From Lactiplantibacillus daoliensis (GTDB taxonomy: Bacteria; Bacillota; Bacilli; Lactobacillales; Lactobacillaceae), in contig NZ_BJDH01000002.1 in the NCBI RefSeq assembly GCF_005405005.1, positions 62,001 through 126,000 on the forward strand: DNA of 64,000 bases, in the 5' to 3' direction. The position numbers and the translations under genes are program-made. The notes under the pieces are model-generated. The model saw nothing but the letters and a program-made list of their open reading frames with translations. It was not told the DNA's origin and searched no databases. Of this stretch, positions 27,599 through 37,677 are shown in pieces; positions within the stretch are counted from its first letter, which is position 1, and each line of letters starts with the position of its first letter.

Positions 27599-28918
27599 TT
27601 AACCTTGCGTTTTAAAATATGCGCGCACATCTGAAATAAAGTAGAGCGACCCGGTCAACAACAACACATCATCGCTGGACATTTCACTGGTTGCGGCCAC
27701 AAGTGCGGCTTGCCAATCCGCAAAAATCGGCGCCTCGTGATGAGCTGGCAGTTCAGCCGCTAATTCGCTTGGTGAAGTTGCTTGGCGTTTCGGATTGGGC
27801 CCGGCAAACTGTGTCAGCAACAAACGCACATTCGGCAACTTTGCCAGAGTTTGAATCATCTGAGCATGTTGCTTGTCCGCTAACACCGCAAAAATAACGT
27901 AGACCATTTGCTGACCAAAACGTTCCTTAAGTGTTGCTGCTAATTCGGTCACAGCTGGTTCATTGTGAGCGCCGTCAATCAAAATTAGTGGTTCCTGATT
28001 CAAACGTTCTAGGCGACCTGGCCAAGTCGTGTTAGCTAGTGCTTGCCGCACGTCACGCGCATTGACTGGTAATTGTGCTTGGCGATGATAGGTCAAATAA
28101 GTGGCCAATGCAACCGCAGCATTGTCTACCTGATAATCGCCAAGTAACGGTGTCGTTAAACCTTTGAAATGATCGTCAGTGTCATCAAAATCAAAACGTT
28201 CTTCCCAACCTTGTGGCGGCAATAACGTGGTTCTAAAATCTACGCCTAACGTTTGTAACGGTGCCTGCTGTTTGGTCGCTGTCGCTACCATCACTGCCTG
28301 GGCTTCTGCAGGTAATTTGCCAACGACTACTGGCACGTTGGATTTGATGATCCCCGCCTTTTGTGTTGCAATCTCAGTCAGCGTATTGCCCAAAATTTGC
28401 ATGTGATCGTAGCCAATCGTCGTAATCGCGCTAACTTTCGGTGTAAAGACGTTGGTCGAATCATACAAGCCACCTAAGCCGACTTCAATAATGGCAATGT
28501 CGATGGGTTGGGTGGCAAAGTAAACAAACATCATCGCAGTAATAATTTCAAATTCGGTCGGCCCACCCGTTGGTAACGCTTCATCTAATTGCGCCACAAC
28601 TGGCTGAACTTTTTGAACCAATGCGACCAAGTCATCATCACTGATTGGCTCGCCGTCAACACTGATACGTTCGTTGAATCGCGTAATGAACGGTGACGTG
28701 AACGTCCCTACCGTGAGGCCATCCGCCATAAATAACTCGCGTAAATTAGCCACCGTTGACCCCTTACCGTTCGTGCCTGCCACATGAATCCCATTTATTT
28801 TTTGTTGCGGATTGTCGAGTTCTTGTAAGAACCGTCGCATCCGCTCCAAAGTTGGTAGCTTTTTAAACTTCGTGCGGCCATGAATAAATGCCAGCGCCTG
28901 TTCATAGTTTTCAATCAA
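27599..28918 (-). CDS. folC: Folylpolyglutamate synthase / Mur-ligase family
   Basis: FolC adds glutamate to folates (and in many bacteria also to dihydropteroate). The 439-residue protein starts MIENYEQALAFIHGRTKF and has the P-loop GTNGKGSTVANLRE, the omega-loop region TSPFITRFNERI and IIEVGLGGLYDSTN, and IDGAHNE in the C-terminal ligase domain. The start is TTG (28916-28918) behind GAGGAG. It precedes radC. Confidence 0.93.
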   Translation of the reverse strand: MIENYEQALAFIHGRTKFKKLPTLERMRRFLQELDNPQQKINGIHVAGTNGKGSTVANLRELFMADGLTVGTFTSPFITRFNERISVDGEPISDDDLVALVQKVQPVVAQLDEALPTGGPTEFEIITAMMFVYFATQPIDIAIIEVGLGGLYDSTNVFTPKVSAITTIGYDHMQILGNTLTEIATQKAGIIKSNVPVVVGKLPAEAQAVMVATATKQQAPLQTLGVDFRTTLLPPQGWEERFDFDDTDDHFKGLTTPLLGDYQVDNAAVALATYLTYHRQAQLPVNARDVRQALANTTWPGRLERLNQEPLILIDGAHNEPAVTELAATLKERFGQQMVYVIFAVLADKQHAQMIQTLAKLPNVRLLLTQFAGPNPKRQATSPSELAAELPAHHEAPIFADWQAALVAATSEMSSDDVLLLTGSLYFISDVRAYFKTQG

Positions 28919-29102
28919 ACGAATCGCTCCTCTTTCAACCTATTAGTCATTTGGTACTACATCCAACTTCAAATATTGTGTGCTTAATTACCACGCTGGA
29001 TAGTCTATAATTAACTCACAAGCTGGACTTTATCTATGATAAACGCACCACAATTTAAGCCCCCAGCCGTCAAAGCCCGTCAACCAAGACAATCGTAGCC
29101 TA

Positions 29103-29254
29103 GCCGAGAGGTCGGTTTCTAAAATGCTCAGCCGTGAAATTGGTCTTAGTCTGAGTGCCCTTCTCAGGCTTAGACCAAGGTCAGTTTTGAAGACCGCCCT
29201 TTGGCTTCAAAATGGCCCATGGCGTTCCAGCATTTTAGGAATCGACTGGGAGGC
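29103..29254 (-). repeat. Structured intergenic repeat, copy 1
   Basis: An 18-bp outer helix with two G-T pairs (29111-29128 with 29229-29246) encloses two long hairpins: 16 bp with one mismatch (29140-29155 / 29163-29178) and 13-14 bp (29179-29192 / 29205-29217). Read on the minus strand the second hairpin has a 12-nt loop CCAAAGGGCGGT. Blocks of its sequence recur in the copy at 39.1 kb and, more weakly, at 49.9 kb. Confidence 0.85.
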
Positions 29255-29319
29255 GGAAAAGACCATTTTAAGCTTAAACTTCAATGACATATTTTACCCT
29301 TTTTCAACTAGAACGACAA

Positions 29320-29357
29320 AAAAGTCTACCAAACCTTTGTAGGTTCGATAGACTTTC
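29320..29357 (-). terminator. valS terminator
   Basis: On the minus strand AAAGTCTA...TAGACTTT with an inner AACCTA/TAGGTT helix, followed by TTTTTTGTC, just after the valS stop. Confidence 0.88.
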
Positions 29358-29365
29358 TGTTTTGT

Positions 29366-32035
29366 CTAAGCTTGGGCTTTAATATCAACTAATCGTTGCT
29401 TAGTGGCAACGAGTTTGCTTTCATTGTCAGCCAATTTTTCTTTTTCGCTAGCAACAACATCTTCCGGTGCGTTGGCAACGAAACGTTCGTTACCGAGCTT
29501 CTTAGTGGCCCGCGTAACTTCACTTTCAAACTTAGCCTGTTCTTTTTCAAGTTTCTTGACTTCTTCGTTTAAATCAACCAATTCAGCCAATGGAATATAT
29601 AGTTCTGCATCACTGATCACTTGTGTCATGGCTAATTTAGGTGCTTCGACATCGGCACCAATTGACAATGTCTTCGGATGAGCGAAACGGTCAATATAGT
29701 CTTCATTGGTCTTGAAGACGTTTTGCAACCGTGTACTATCTGTCTTGATCAACAGATCAACGGCTGAAGACATCTTGGCGTTAGCCTCGGCCCGAATACT
29801 CCGAACCGCTGTAATCAATTCGATCAATGACGCCATATCGCTTTCAGCAGCGGCATCATCAAATTCGGCATGTTCAACTGGGTAATCGGCAACCACTAAG
29901 GACTTGCCAACATGTGGCATCGACAACCAAATCTTTTCGGTTACGAATGGCATGATTGGGTGGAGTAAGCGTAACATTTGATCCAAAACATAGGCCAAAA
30001 CGTTTTGCGTGTTGGCTTTAGCTTGGGCGTCATCACCCGTCAAAACAGCTTTACTCATTTCAATATACCAGTCACAGAAATCGTTCCAAATAAAGTTGTA
30101 TAAGGCCCGACCAGCTTCACCAAAATCAAATTTTTCGAAGCAATCCGTCACTTGTTTAACGGTCGCATTCAAACGACTCAAAATCCATTTATCCGCTAAA
30201 GTCCATTCAGACTTAGCTGGTAAGGTTGGCTTATCCATGTCGCCTAAATTCATGATGACATAACGACTGGCATTCCAAATCTTGTTAATAAAGTTCCAAG
30301 CTGAGTCCATTTTCGTATAACTGAAACGAACATCTTGACCAGCTGTCGACCCATTTGATAAGAACCAACGTAAGGCATCGGCCCCATACTTCTTGATAAC
30401 ATCCATCGGGTCAATCCCATTACCTAAAGATTTACTCATCTTGCGGCCTTGTTCGTCACGGATCAATCCATGCAACAAGACGTTCTTAAATGGTCGCCGA
30501 CCGGTAAATTCAAGGCTTTGGAACATCATCCGTGAAACCCAGAAGAAGATAATGTCATAACCAGTCACTAACGTATTGGTTGGGAAATACCGCTTGAAGT
30601 CTTCGGCATTTTCATCTGGCCAACCCATCGTTGAAAATGGCCATAAAGCACTCGAGAACCACGTATCCAAAACATCTGGATCTTGTTCCCAATTCTCAAT
30701 GTCCTTTGGTGGTTCTACATCAACGTAAGTCTCACCAGTCTGCTTGTTGTACCATGCTGGGATTTGATGTCCCCACCAGAGTTGTCGTGAAATGACCCAA
30801 TCATGGACGTTTTCCATCCATTGATTAAAGGTGTCTTCGAAACGATCTGGCACAAAGTTAACCTTGTCGTCGCCTTTTTGGTTCTTCAAGGCCTGTTCAG
30901 CTAATGGCTTCATCTTAACGAACCATTGCGTTGACAGACGAGCTTCAACTTGAACACCCGTCCGTTCAGAATGCCCAACGCTATGGACAATTGGGTCAAT
31001 CTTGATCATCAAGTCTTGGTCTTGTAAATCTTTAACCATGGCTTTACGAGCTGCAAAACGATCCAAACCTTCATATTTACCAGCATTGGCATTCATTGAA
31101 GCATCTTCATTCATCGTGTTGATACGTTTCAAATCATGACGATTACCGACTTTAAAGTCATTAGGGTCATGGGCTGGCGTGATTTTTACCATCCCAGTCC
31201 CAAACTCAGGATCAACGTATGCATCCGCAATAATTGGAATTTTACGTTCGGCCAATGGCAAGATAACTTCCTTACCGACCAACTCCTTATAACGGTCATC
31301 ACTGGGGTTAACAGCAACCGCCGTGTCACCCATCATCGTTTCAGGACGAGTCGTGGCAATTTCAATGTAATGTTTGCCATTAAACGTATAGTCTTTATCA
31401 GCGAATGGGTACTTGACGTGGTAAAACGCCCCTTGGTCATCCTTATGAATCACTTCAATATCTGACAACGCCGTCCGAGCTTGCGGATCCCAGTTGATGA
31501 TATATTCACCACGATAAATTAAGCCTTTTTTGTAGAGGGTCACAAAGACTTTCTTAACTGCGTCAGACAACCCTTTGTCCATCGTGAAGCGTTCACGTGA
31601 ATAGTCGAGTGACAGGCCCATTTTGCCCCATTGTTGCTTGATGATTGAAGCGTATTCGTCTTTCCAATCCCAAACTTGTTGGACAAACTTTTCCCGACCT
31701 AAGTCGTAACGGCTGACACCTTGTTCCCGTAACTTAGCTTCAACCTTAGCTTGGGTTGCAATCCCAGCATGATCCATCCCTGGTAACCAGAGCGTATCAA
31801 AACCTTGCATCCGTTTTTGACGAATGATGATATCTTGTAACGTCGTATCCCAAGCATGGCCTAAATGCAACTTACCTGTCACATTTGGTGGGGGTAAAAC
31901 GATTGAATAAGGTTGTGCTTTCTTGTCACCTGATGGCTTAAATAAGCCTTCATCCAACCAAGTTTGATACCGACCTTTTTCAACAGCGGTGGGGTCATAC
32001 TTAGTTGGCATATCAGTAGTTAAATCTTCTGACAT
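29366..32035 (-). CDS. valS: Valyl-tRNA synthetase
   Basis: ValRS charges tRNA-Val. The class I signatures are [14 protein letters not shown] (HIGH box) and [10 protein letters not shown] (KMSKS box), with the editing (CP1) insertion between them ([17 protein letters not shown]). The C-terminal coiled coil (about 820-885) is the ValRS tRNA-binding arm. ATG 32035 (889 residues) was chosen because an AAAGGATGG site lies 6-7 bases upstream; the longer frame to 32062 contains that site. It is controlled by a Val T-box. Confidence 0.97.
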   Translation of the reverse strand: MSEDLTTDMPTKYDPTAVEKGRYQTWLDEGLFKPSGDKKAQPYSIVLPPPNVTGKLHLGHAWDTTLQDIIIRQKRMQGFDTLWLPGMDHAGIATQAKVEAKLREQGVSRYDLGREKFVQQVWDWKDEYASIIKQQWGKMGLSLDYSRERFTMDKGLSDAVKKVFVTLYKKGLIYRGEYIINWDPQARTALSDIEVIHKDDQGAFYHVKYPFADKDYTFNGKHYIEIATTRPETMMGDTAVAVNPSDDRYKELVGKEVILPLAERKIPIIADAYVDPEFGTGMVKITPAHDPNDFKVGNRHDLKRINTMNEDASMNANAGKYEGLDRFAARKAMVKDLQDQDLMIKIDPIVHSVGHSERTGVQVEARLSTQWFVKMKPLAEQALKNQKGDDKVNFVPDRFEDTFNQWMENVHDWVISRQLWWGHQIPAWYNKQTGETYVDVEPPKDIENWEQDPDVLDTWFSSALWPFSTMGWPDENAEDFKRYFPTNTLVTGYDIIFFWVSRMMFQSLEFTGRRPFKNVLLHGLIRDEQGRKMSKSLGNGIDPMDVIKKYGADALRWFLSNGSTAGQDVRFSYTKMDSAWNFINKIWNASRYVIMNLGDMDKPTLPAKSEWTLADKWILSRLNATVKQVTDCFEKFDFGEAGRALYNFIWNDFCDWYIEMSKAVLTGDDAQAKANTQNVLAYVLDQMLRLLHPIMPFVTEKIWLSMPHVGKSLVVADYPVEHAEFDDAAAESDMASLIELITAVRSIRAEANAKMSSAVDLLIKTDSTRLQNVFKTNEDYIDRFAHPKTLSIGADVEAPKLAMTQVISDAELYIPLAELVDLNEEVKKLEKEQAKFESEVTRATKKLGNERFVANAPEDVVASEKEKLADNESKLVATKQRLVDIKAQA

Positions 32036-32062
32036 ATGGGTCCATCCTTTCATTTTTGGCAC

Positions 32063-32448
32063 GAAAAAAGCCTATTCTCCTAAATTAACATTAGGACGAA
32101 TAGACTTCGCGGTACCACCTAAATTTAAAGAGCGTTATCAGCGACGAACAGCTACCGAGCATTGCCTAGCTACTGATATGATGCGCTTTTGGCATTCTAT
32201 CAGTAGCGTAGCAAGCACAGGTCGCTGTCGCTGATAGCGCGTTTCGGCAATTTAGCTTCGCCACGCTACTCTTCACACTTAAACATTATTGTTAACGAAC
32301 GGCGTATCCGTCCGGTCGACCCTACTCAAGTTTCAGGTCAACAGCTCGCAAGCTACCTTCACTTAAAAACACATCAAAAACTTACAGCACCGTTTTCTTT
32401 CTGAGGACGTATCTTTAAGTTACTCTCTTGCTCATTGCTTGAATGTTC
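32063..32448 (-). promoter_or_regulatory. valS T-box leader (Val, GUA specifier)
   Basis: On the minus strand: Stem I with AGTA loop E and specifier loop GAA-G-GUA-G (GUA at 32354-32356), T-box AGGTGGTACCGCG at 32108-32120, and a competing terminator at 32069-32105 with a T-run. Uncharged tRNA-Val should favour read-through into valS. Between Stem I and the T-box lies a large nested palindrome (separate entry), which makes the leader longer than usual. Confidence 0.93.
32132..32240. repeat. Nested palindromic element inside the valS leader
   Basis: A 14-bp outer helix with one wobble (32132-32145 / 32227-32240) encloses a perfect 10-bp helix (32169-32178 / 32198-32207), whose apex on the minus strand is AUG-CCAAAAGCG-CAU. 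The loop start CCAAAA resembles the 12-nt loops of the intergenic repeats in this window. Confidence 0.75.
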
Positions 32449-32450
32449 CT

Positions 32451-32479
32451 ATTGTAATCAATTTATAATCGGGCGTCAA
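32451..32479 (-). promoter_or_regulatory. valS leader promoter
   Basis: On the minus strand TTGACG (32474-32479), 17 bases, TACAAT (32451-32456); it abuts the end of tpx. Confidence 0.85.
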
Positions 32480-32482
32480 TGC

Positions 32483-32977
32483 TTATTCAAATTGCTTGAG
32501 GGCATCTAAAGCCGCAACATAATTTGGTTCGTGCGTCATTTCAGGGACAATTTCGTGATAAACGACTTTACCTTCAGCATCAACGACGTAAATCGCGCGT
32601 GCTAACGTCCCGTTATTTGGCAAGTATAAATTGGTGGCATAACCAAAGGAAAGCTCTTCATCTGAAACGACCGTCAAATTTTTGACGCCTTCCTTAGCAC
32701 ACCAGCCAGCTTGATCCGCAATTGAATTGTTCGAAACGGCCAAAAATTGGATATGTGGATACTGGTCGGCCTGTTGATTAAACTTCTTCGTCTGAATGGA
32801 GCAGACCCGAGTATCGATATCGGGCATGACACTAATCAACGCGGGCTTGCCTAAAAGATCTTTGGTCTTGAGTTTCTCATTATGCGTTGTGAACACTTTA
32901 AACTTAGGTAATTCAGCACCATCTTTTAAAGGTTCTCCAACTAAGTCTAACGGCTGATCATGAAATAATACTTGCAC
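32483..32977 (-). CDS. tpx: Thiol peroxidase
   Basis: Tpx reduces peroxides with a thioredoxin-linked Cys pair. The 164-residue peroxiredoxin has the peroxidatic Cys in SVMPDIDTRVCSIQTKKF and a resolving Cys in DQAGWCAKEG, as in atypical 2-Cys Tpx. GTG 32977 (MQVLFHDQP) was preferred because GAAGGGG is 8 bases upstream; an in-frame GTG at 32986 overlaps that site. It stands alone. Confidence 0.93.
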   Translation of the reverse strand: MQVLFHDQPLDLVGEPLKDGAELPKFKVFTTHNEKLKTKDLLGKPALISVMPDIDTRVCSIQTKKFNQQADQYPHIQFLAVSNNSIADQAGWCAKEGVKNLTVVSDEELSFGYATNLYLPNNGTLARAIYVVDAEGKVVYHEIVPEMTHEPNYVAALDALKQFE

Positions 32978-33014
32978 AGCAAACACCCCTTCAATAACTT
33001 GATTAAGCTAACGA

Positions 33015-33031
33015 CTACTAGTTTGACTAGT
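33015..33031. promoter_or_regulatory. Palindrome upstream of tpx
   Basis: TACTAGT-TTG-ACTAGTA is a perfect 7-bp inverted repeat about 40-55 bases before tpx. On the minus strand it overlaps CATACT, a possible -10, so it may be an operator. No factor is assigned. Confidence 0.4.
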
Positions 33032-33182
33032 ATGCTTCAAATGTACCGCAAACTGGAGTCGGTCGCAAACAATAACTTTAAAATTCCCCGAATTATTGCT
33101 AGCGGTTCCCATCAAAGTCATTTTGGCATTAGCTTGGTCCATATAAATATCTTTATTATTATCGAAAATTAATTCAGTTGCT

Positions 33183-33223
33183 AAAAAAACTCGTTTCGGC
33201 TTTTTAGGCTGAAACGAGTTTTA
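33183..33223. terminator. thiI terminator
   Basis: AAACTCGTTTC / GAAACGAGTTT stem (10-12 bp) with a short extra helix near the loop and a T-run on the minus strand, about 30 bases after the thiI stop. Confidence 0.85.
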
Positions 33224-33252
33224 AGCTAAGCTATTTTGATCGGCAAGACAAT

Positions 33253-34470
33253 TTACAGTAGTTCTGCAAACACATCTTCCTGGGTATTCATATAGTTCTC
33301 GCCCGGTTTGATTTCCGTAATCTTGATGCCAGCCATCGCACGCTGCATTAAACCTTCAACGTCGATGCGTTCTTCATAAGCACGCGAACGATCAAGTTTT
33401 GGATGCGTCTTTGGTGCTGGTGGCGCAAAGATCGTACAGCAATCCTCAAATGGCATGATTGACAAGTTATACGTATCGATCTCTTCCGCAATCTTAATGA
33501 TTTCGGTCTTATCCATTGAAATAACTGGGCGCAATACAGGCAATGCCGTGACATCGTTGATAGCAATCATACTATCCATCGTTTGTGAAGCGACTTGGCC
33601 TAATGATTCACCATTGAAAATAGCTTTCCCATGCCGTTCGCGGGTAACGGCATCCATCAAACGCATCATCAAACGGCGTTGAACAGTCATCAGATAACCT
33701 TCGGGCACCTTTTCTTTGATTTCTTCTTGGATTTCCGTGAATGGAATCTGGATGAATTTCACACTACCAGAATAACTTGCTAAGGTAGAGGCTAATTGCT
33801 TAGCCTTGGCGAGCGCTTGTTCACTCGTGTATGGCGGACTGAAGAAATGTACCATTTCCATATTTACGCCACGCTTCATGCCCAAGTAACCGGCAACCGG
33901 CGAATCAATCCCACCAGAAAGCATCAACATCCCTTTACCGGCAGTGCCAACGGGCAACCCACCGGCACCTTGAATGGTTTCGGATGATAAGAAGATCCCG
34001 TTAGGACGAACCTCTACACGGATTACAATGTCTGGTTGCTTCATTTTTACTTGAATACCGTCGACGTGATCTAAGATTTGACCACCTAACATATCATTGA
34101 TGTCATTCGTATCATATTCAAAGTTATGATCAGAACGGCGCGTGTATACCTTAAACGTCATTCCAGGTTTGAACTGGGCGCGTACCATTTCAATTGCGGT
34201 TTCATAAACCGCATCCATGTCTTGGGGCACCCGGATACTTGGTGAGAAGTTTTGAATCCCAAAAACTAATTTCAAGCGGCCAATGACCTTGGTAGCATCC
34301 TCACCATTTAAGGCAATGTGCATTCGGTCACGGTCAGCGTGAACCTTCAGTTCTGGGAAATCGTGCAGTGCTTTGCGGACGTTGCGGCCTAAACTGTCGA
34401 TAAAGTTACGTTTGTTCTTCCCTTTAGTCGAGAGTTCGCCGTAACGCACCATAATTTCAGTGTATTGCAT
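33253..34470 (-). CDS. thiI: tRNA 4-thiouridine synthetase ThiI
   Basis: ThiI adenylates U8 of tRNA and inserts sulfur (and feeds thiazole synthesis in some bacteria). The 405-residue protein has the NFLD/THUMP region (about 1-165) and a PP-loop ATPase with [14 protein letters not shown] (about 180-195). As in most Firmicutes it lacks the C-terminal rhodanese domain, so the sulfur must come directly from the desulfurase encoded next door. It lies 18 bases after nifS, in one operon. Confidence 0.96.
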   Translation of the reverse strand: MQYTEIMVRYGELSTKGKNKRNFIDSLGRNVRKALHDFPELKVHADRDRMHIALNGEDATKVIGRLKLVFGIQNFSPSIRVPQDMDAVYETAIEMVRAQFKPGMTFKVYTRRSDHNFEYDTNDINDMLGGQILDHVDGIQVKMKQPDIVIRVEVRPNGIFLSSETIQGAGGLPVGTAGKGMLMLSGGIDSPVAGYLGMKRGVNMEMVHFFSPPYTSEQALAKAKQLASTLASYSGSVKFIQIPFTEIQEEIKEKVPEGYLMTVQRRLMMRLMDAVTRERHGKAIFNGESLGQVASQTMDSMIAINDVTALPVLRPVISMDKTEIIKIAEEIDTYNLSIMPFEDCCTIFAPPAPKTHPKLDRSRAYEERIDVEGLMQRAMAGIKITEIKPGENYMNTQEDVFAELL

Positions 34471-34488
34471 GGCATTAGTTCCTTTCAG

Positions 34489-35643
34489 TTAAGCGTCTGC
34501 ATTAATTTTAGAGAATCGCTTATATAATTTATCAAAGACACGGTTAAATTCATCCGCTTCAGCTAGCGTGTTGTTTTCATCCAGACTAATCCGAATGGCA
34601 CTCGTCGCGATAGCTTCAGGCGTATTCATCGCCATCAGCGTGCTGGAAGCCAAGTGTTTCTTCGACGAGCAAGCACTCGTCGTTGAAATATAAATCCCTT
34701 GATCTTCAAAAGCATGCACAATGGTCTCACCACGCACCCCATTAATCGTGAAACATAGAATATGTGGTGCAAAGCCGTCCGTTGGTTGGCTAAAAATCGT
34801 GACCTTGTTGAATTCCTTGATGTGGTCATACACCCGTTGCTTAATGGCCCGTTCGCGAGCAACTTTTTCGGTTTCATCCGTTAATAAGAGTCGTAACGCT
34901 TTCGCCATACCGGCAATGGCAGGCACATTTTCGGTTCCAGAACGCCAATTGTTTTCTTGGCCACCACCGGTCATCAGCGGCGCCAACTTACGGCCAGAAC
35001 GCGCATAAATAAACCCAACGCCGCGGGGCGCATGAAATTTATGACCAGAAAATGTCACAAAATCAACCCGATCGTTCATGATCATCTCTTGGATGCCTTT
35101 ACCAATCCCTTGAACCGCATCAATATGAAAATGAATCTTTGGATATTGTTTTAAGACGTCCGCCACTTCGGTTAAAGGTTGAATCGTCCCGATTTCATTA
35201 TTCACGGCCATGACAGAAACCAAGATCGTATCTGGTCGAATGGCGGCTTTCAAGTCATCGATTGAGATTCGACCTTCCTTATCAACGGGTAAATAAGTCA
35301 CGTCAAAGCCGAGTTCTTCTAATTGCACCATTGAATTATGAATGGCTGGATGTTCTACAGCAGTCGTAATCAGATGTTTACCAAACGTGCGCTTCGCCGT
35401 GGCTGTCCCTTTGACCACCCAATTGTCGCCTTCCGTACCACCCGAGGTAAAGAAGATTTCGTAAGGCTTGGCACCCAGTAAGTCTGCAATTTGCTGACGT
35501 GACTGTTCCAATAAATGAAAAGCTGTTTCGCCAAAATTGTGCAAACTAGATGGATTACCCCAAACCTTTTGTGAGACGGTCGTATAGGTCTCTAATACTG
35601 ATGGTGCAACTTTTGTGGTTGCACTATTGTCGAAATAAATCAT
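34489..35643 (-). CDS. Cysteine desulfurase (NifS/IscS-like)
   Basis: A PLP enzyme that removes sulfur from cysteine. The 384-residue protein has TSGGTEGDNWVV, HAVEHPAIH, the PLP lysine in FSGHKFHAPRGVGF, and the catalytic cysteine in STTSACSSKKH. The long mobile loop resembles group I (IscS-type) enzymes. Its position directly upstream of thiI indicates that it supplies the persulfide for tRNA thiolation (the NifZ role in Bacillus). Confidence 0.94.
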   Translation of the reverse strand: MIYFDNSATTKVAPSVLETYTTVSQKVWGNPSSLHNFGETAFHLLEQSRQQIADLLGAKPYEIFFTSGGTEGDNWVVKGTATAKRTFGKHLITTAVEHPAIHNSMVQLEELGFDVTYLPVDKEGRISIDDLKAAIRPDTILVSVMAVNNEIGTIQPLTEVADVLKQYPKIHFHIDAVQGIGKGIQEMIMNDRVDFVTFSGHKFHAPRGVGFIYARSGRKLAPLMTGGGQENNWRSGTENVPAIAGMAKALRLLLTDETEKVARERAIKQRVYDHIKEFNKVTIFSQPTDGFAPHILCFTINGVRGETIVHAFEDQGIYISTTSACSSKKHLASSTLMAMNTPEAIATSAIRISLDENNTLAEADEFNRVFDKLYKRFSKINADA

Positions 35644-35706
35644 TCTAAAGCCTTCACTTTCCCTAAAAGCCGTGCCTACACGGTCTTTCGATAAGAATTC
35701 TTTGCA

Positions 35707-35734
35707 ATTATACCAAATAACGACACTGAAACAA
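35707..35734 (-). promoter_or_regulatory. nifS-thiI promoter
   Basis: On the minus strand TTGTTT (35729-35734), 16 bases, TATAAT (35707-35712). A small hairpin (CCGTG/CACGG, 35670-35683) lies in the leader. Confidence 0.75.
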
Positions 35735-35755
35735 GCATTTTTGTTTTGACGCCAA

Positions 35756-35783
35756 GCAAAAAGCCACCTTTAACAGTGGCTTT
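35756..35783 (-). terminator. ezrA terminator
   Basis: On the minus strand AAAGCCAC-8-GTGGCTTT followed by TTG, 10 bases after the ezrA stop. Confidence 0.85.
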
Positions 35784-35792
35784 AATGACGGC

Positions 35793-37505
35793 TTATGACG
35801 GTTTATCAGCTTGCTTCTGGGTATAATAACTATCTTCGATCCGCTTATAAGCGCCTGCGTCAATTTTATCAATCGCCGTTGCAATCACTTCTAAGCTGCG
35901 TGCGTAGTCATGTTCTTCATTGAATAACCGTTGCGCTTCCACACTTGCTGCTTGGACCTCTTCATGATTCGTTTTGTACCGATTGGCATATTGTAACAAC
36001 TGTTCAGACAATACGGCTGAGTCAATTAAATCGGTCGTCTTCTCTTTCAAAGTTGCCATATCCGCCTGAATCACAATTAATTGTTTCGTAATATCATCCA
36101 TATTAATAACCAACTTATTAATATCATGATCTAAGCGCTCAATTTCCTTGGTCACAACCATGAAATAGTCGAGATAATCTTTCGGTAATCCAGGTAAGTT
36201 CAAGTTCTCCACTTGCCGCTTAACCGCATGAATTTCAAAGTCAAAGCGTTGCAACGTGTCATGAGCCTTAGCTTCTTCAGCCGCTAATCCGGCAACGCTG
36301 TCGTTAATGGCAACCTGTTCGGACTCAATGCCGGTCAATTGCTTATCTTGTTCCGCATAGTGATTGGAAATTTGGCTAAATACCGCCTGATTCGTAGTCA
36401 AAGCCGTTGTGTCAGCCTGATAAACATCTTGAATATTTTTTAGTTGTTCCCCTAACTCACGGGTCCGTTCAACTTCGTGATCATTTAACGTATAACTCTG
36501 TGCCAACCGATCTAATTCCACTTGTAACCGTTGATTTTGATTCGTGGCATGGGTCAAAAATTGACTGATTTCGTCTTGTTTTTGATCCACAACTGCTTTA
36601 GCGTCAATTTCAACCTGCATCACGTCGTATAAATGGTCAATTCGTTTTTCAATTGCGTGATTACCTGCCTCAGCGTCTGAGACCTTTAATTCGCCTAACA
36701 ACTTAATGTTATCATCAATCGCCTGCGTCAAAGCGTGAATTTCTGGTTCAATCTTCGCCACTTCAAAATGGAAATGCTGGTCAATCAATTGATGGTAACC
36801 TGTTTCAAGTTCATTTAACTGATCTGGGAAGCCACTGACAAGATCCTTGTAAATCGGTGGCACCCGATCAATATCCATTTCTAGAGAACTGGTGTCATGA
36901 CGCAACTTATCCAATACTTGTTCCGCTGCATCATGATCCCCAGCCTTGGCGAGTTGAGAAAACTTGTCAAAATCATTTTCCAAGTTTGCCAATTGATCTT
37001 CCAGTTGGTCAATACTCGGTCCAAATGAAAAGTTTTGCGACAGCAACGTTTTACGCAAGTCCTGATATTTCTTTTCCAAACTAGCAACAGCTTGACGATG
37101 AGCTTGGTCAGCCGCGTCTAACGCCTTTAACCCTTCGTTGATCGTCCCAATCTTGGTTTCAATCACCGTTAAAGACTGTTCAACTTTTTTAATGTTCTGA
37201 TTAGCGTCCAAAAATTTAATACTGTGGGCGGCGGCAGTAATTTCGGTCAAGCGTTCATCAATGGCTGGCAAACGATCATCCCGTAAGACCTGTCCATCAT
37301 TTTGCAGTGTTTCTAGTTTTGCCAGTGATCCGCCGGTCAAACCGAGACTTTCAATTTTTTCAAAGTCGGTCGCTTGAACTTGCTCGACTAACGCTTGTTT
37401 CTGTGCCGTTAACTGTCGAACTTGTTTATCTATGTACAGTTGAAAGCCCTTGATCGCAGCGTAAATCACAAGCGCGACAACCACAATACCGATTGCTACT
37501 TGCAT
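35793..37505 (-). CDS. ezrA: Septation ring formation regulator EzrA
   Basis: EzrA is a membrane-anchored spectrin-like protein that modulates FtsZ rings. The 570-residue protein has one N-terminal span (about 4-20) with a short outside tail, then almost entirely helical coiled-coil sequence rich in Gln, Asp, Leu and Ala. Length and topology match EzrA. ATG at 37505 has AAGGGG 7 bases upstream. It is monocistronic and divergent from the msr gene. Confidence 0.93.
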   Translation of the reverse strand: MQVAIGIVVVALVIYAAIKGFQLYIDKQVRQLTAQKQALVEQVQATDFEKIESLGLTGGSLAKLETLQNDGQVLRDDRLPAIDERLTEITAAAHSIKFLDANQNIKKVEQSLTVIETKIGTINEGLKALDAADQAHRQAVASLEKKYQDLRKTLLSQNFSFGPSIDQLEDQLANLENDFDKFSQLAKAGDHDAAEQVLDKLRHDTSSLEMDIDRVPPIYKDLVSGFPDQLNELETGYHQLIDQHFHFEVAKIEPEIHALTQAIDDNIKLLGELKVSDAEAGNHAIEKRIDHLYDVMQVEIDAKAVVDQKQDEISQFLTHATNQNQRLQVELDRLAQSYTLNDHEVERTRELGEQLKNIQDVYQADTTALTTNQAVFSQISNHYAEQDKQLTGIESEQVAINDSVAGLAAEEAKAHDTLQRFDFEIHAVKRQVENLNLPGLPKDYLDYFMVVTKEIERLDHDINKLVINMDDITKQLIVIQADMATLKEKTTDLIDSAVLSEQLLQYANRYKTNHEEVQAASVEAQRLFNEEHDYARSLEVIATAIDKIDAGAYKRIEDSYYTQKQADKPS

Positions 37506-37578
37506 ATGAATACCCCTTACTTAAATTAAATTAATGGTAACTGGTTTAGTTGCGGATACACCCTGTCGAACCGCAGCC

Positions 37579-37607
37579 TTGCTTTTTGCTTAATTTCCAA
37601 TTAAAAT
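37579..37607 (+). promoter_or_regulatory. Promoter of the fRMsr gene
   Basis: TTGCTT (37579-37584), 17 bases, TAAAAT (37602-37607). Confidence 0.7.
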
Positions 37608-37616
37608 CTAACCTAA

Positions 37617-37625
37617 ATTATAGCA
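37617..37625 (-). promoter_or_regulatory. ezrA promoter (extended -10)
   Basis: On the minus strand TGC-TATAAT, about 110 bases before ezrA; it faces the divergent msr promoter. Confidence 0.6.
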
Positions 37626-37677
37626 TACCCGCAATTATCAATCAGTATGAAATTGCCAACTTATAGGAGGATTTTTC

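Larger units (their letters stand above)
28919..29365. other. Non-coding spacer between valS and folC
   Basis: About 450 bases without a believable gene. 29320-29357 is the valS terminator. 29103-29254 is a structured repeat (separate entry). 28940-29100 should contain the folC promoter; several AT-rich -10-like boxes are present (for example TATAGA on the minus strand near 29008) but none has a good -35. Confidence 0.6.

Noticed and set aside
29124-29342. A 72-codon plus-strand frame between valS and folC
   Set aside because: It overlaps repeat copy 1 and the valS terminator, with no ribosome site.
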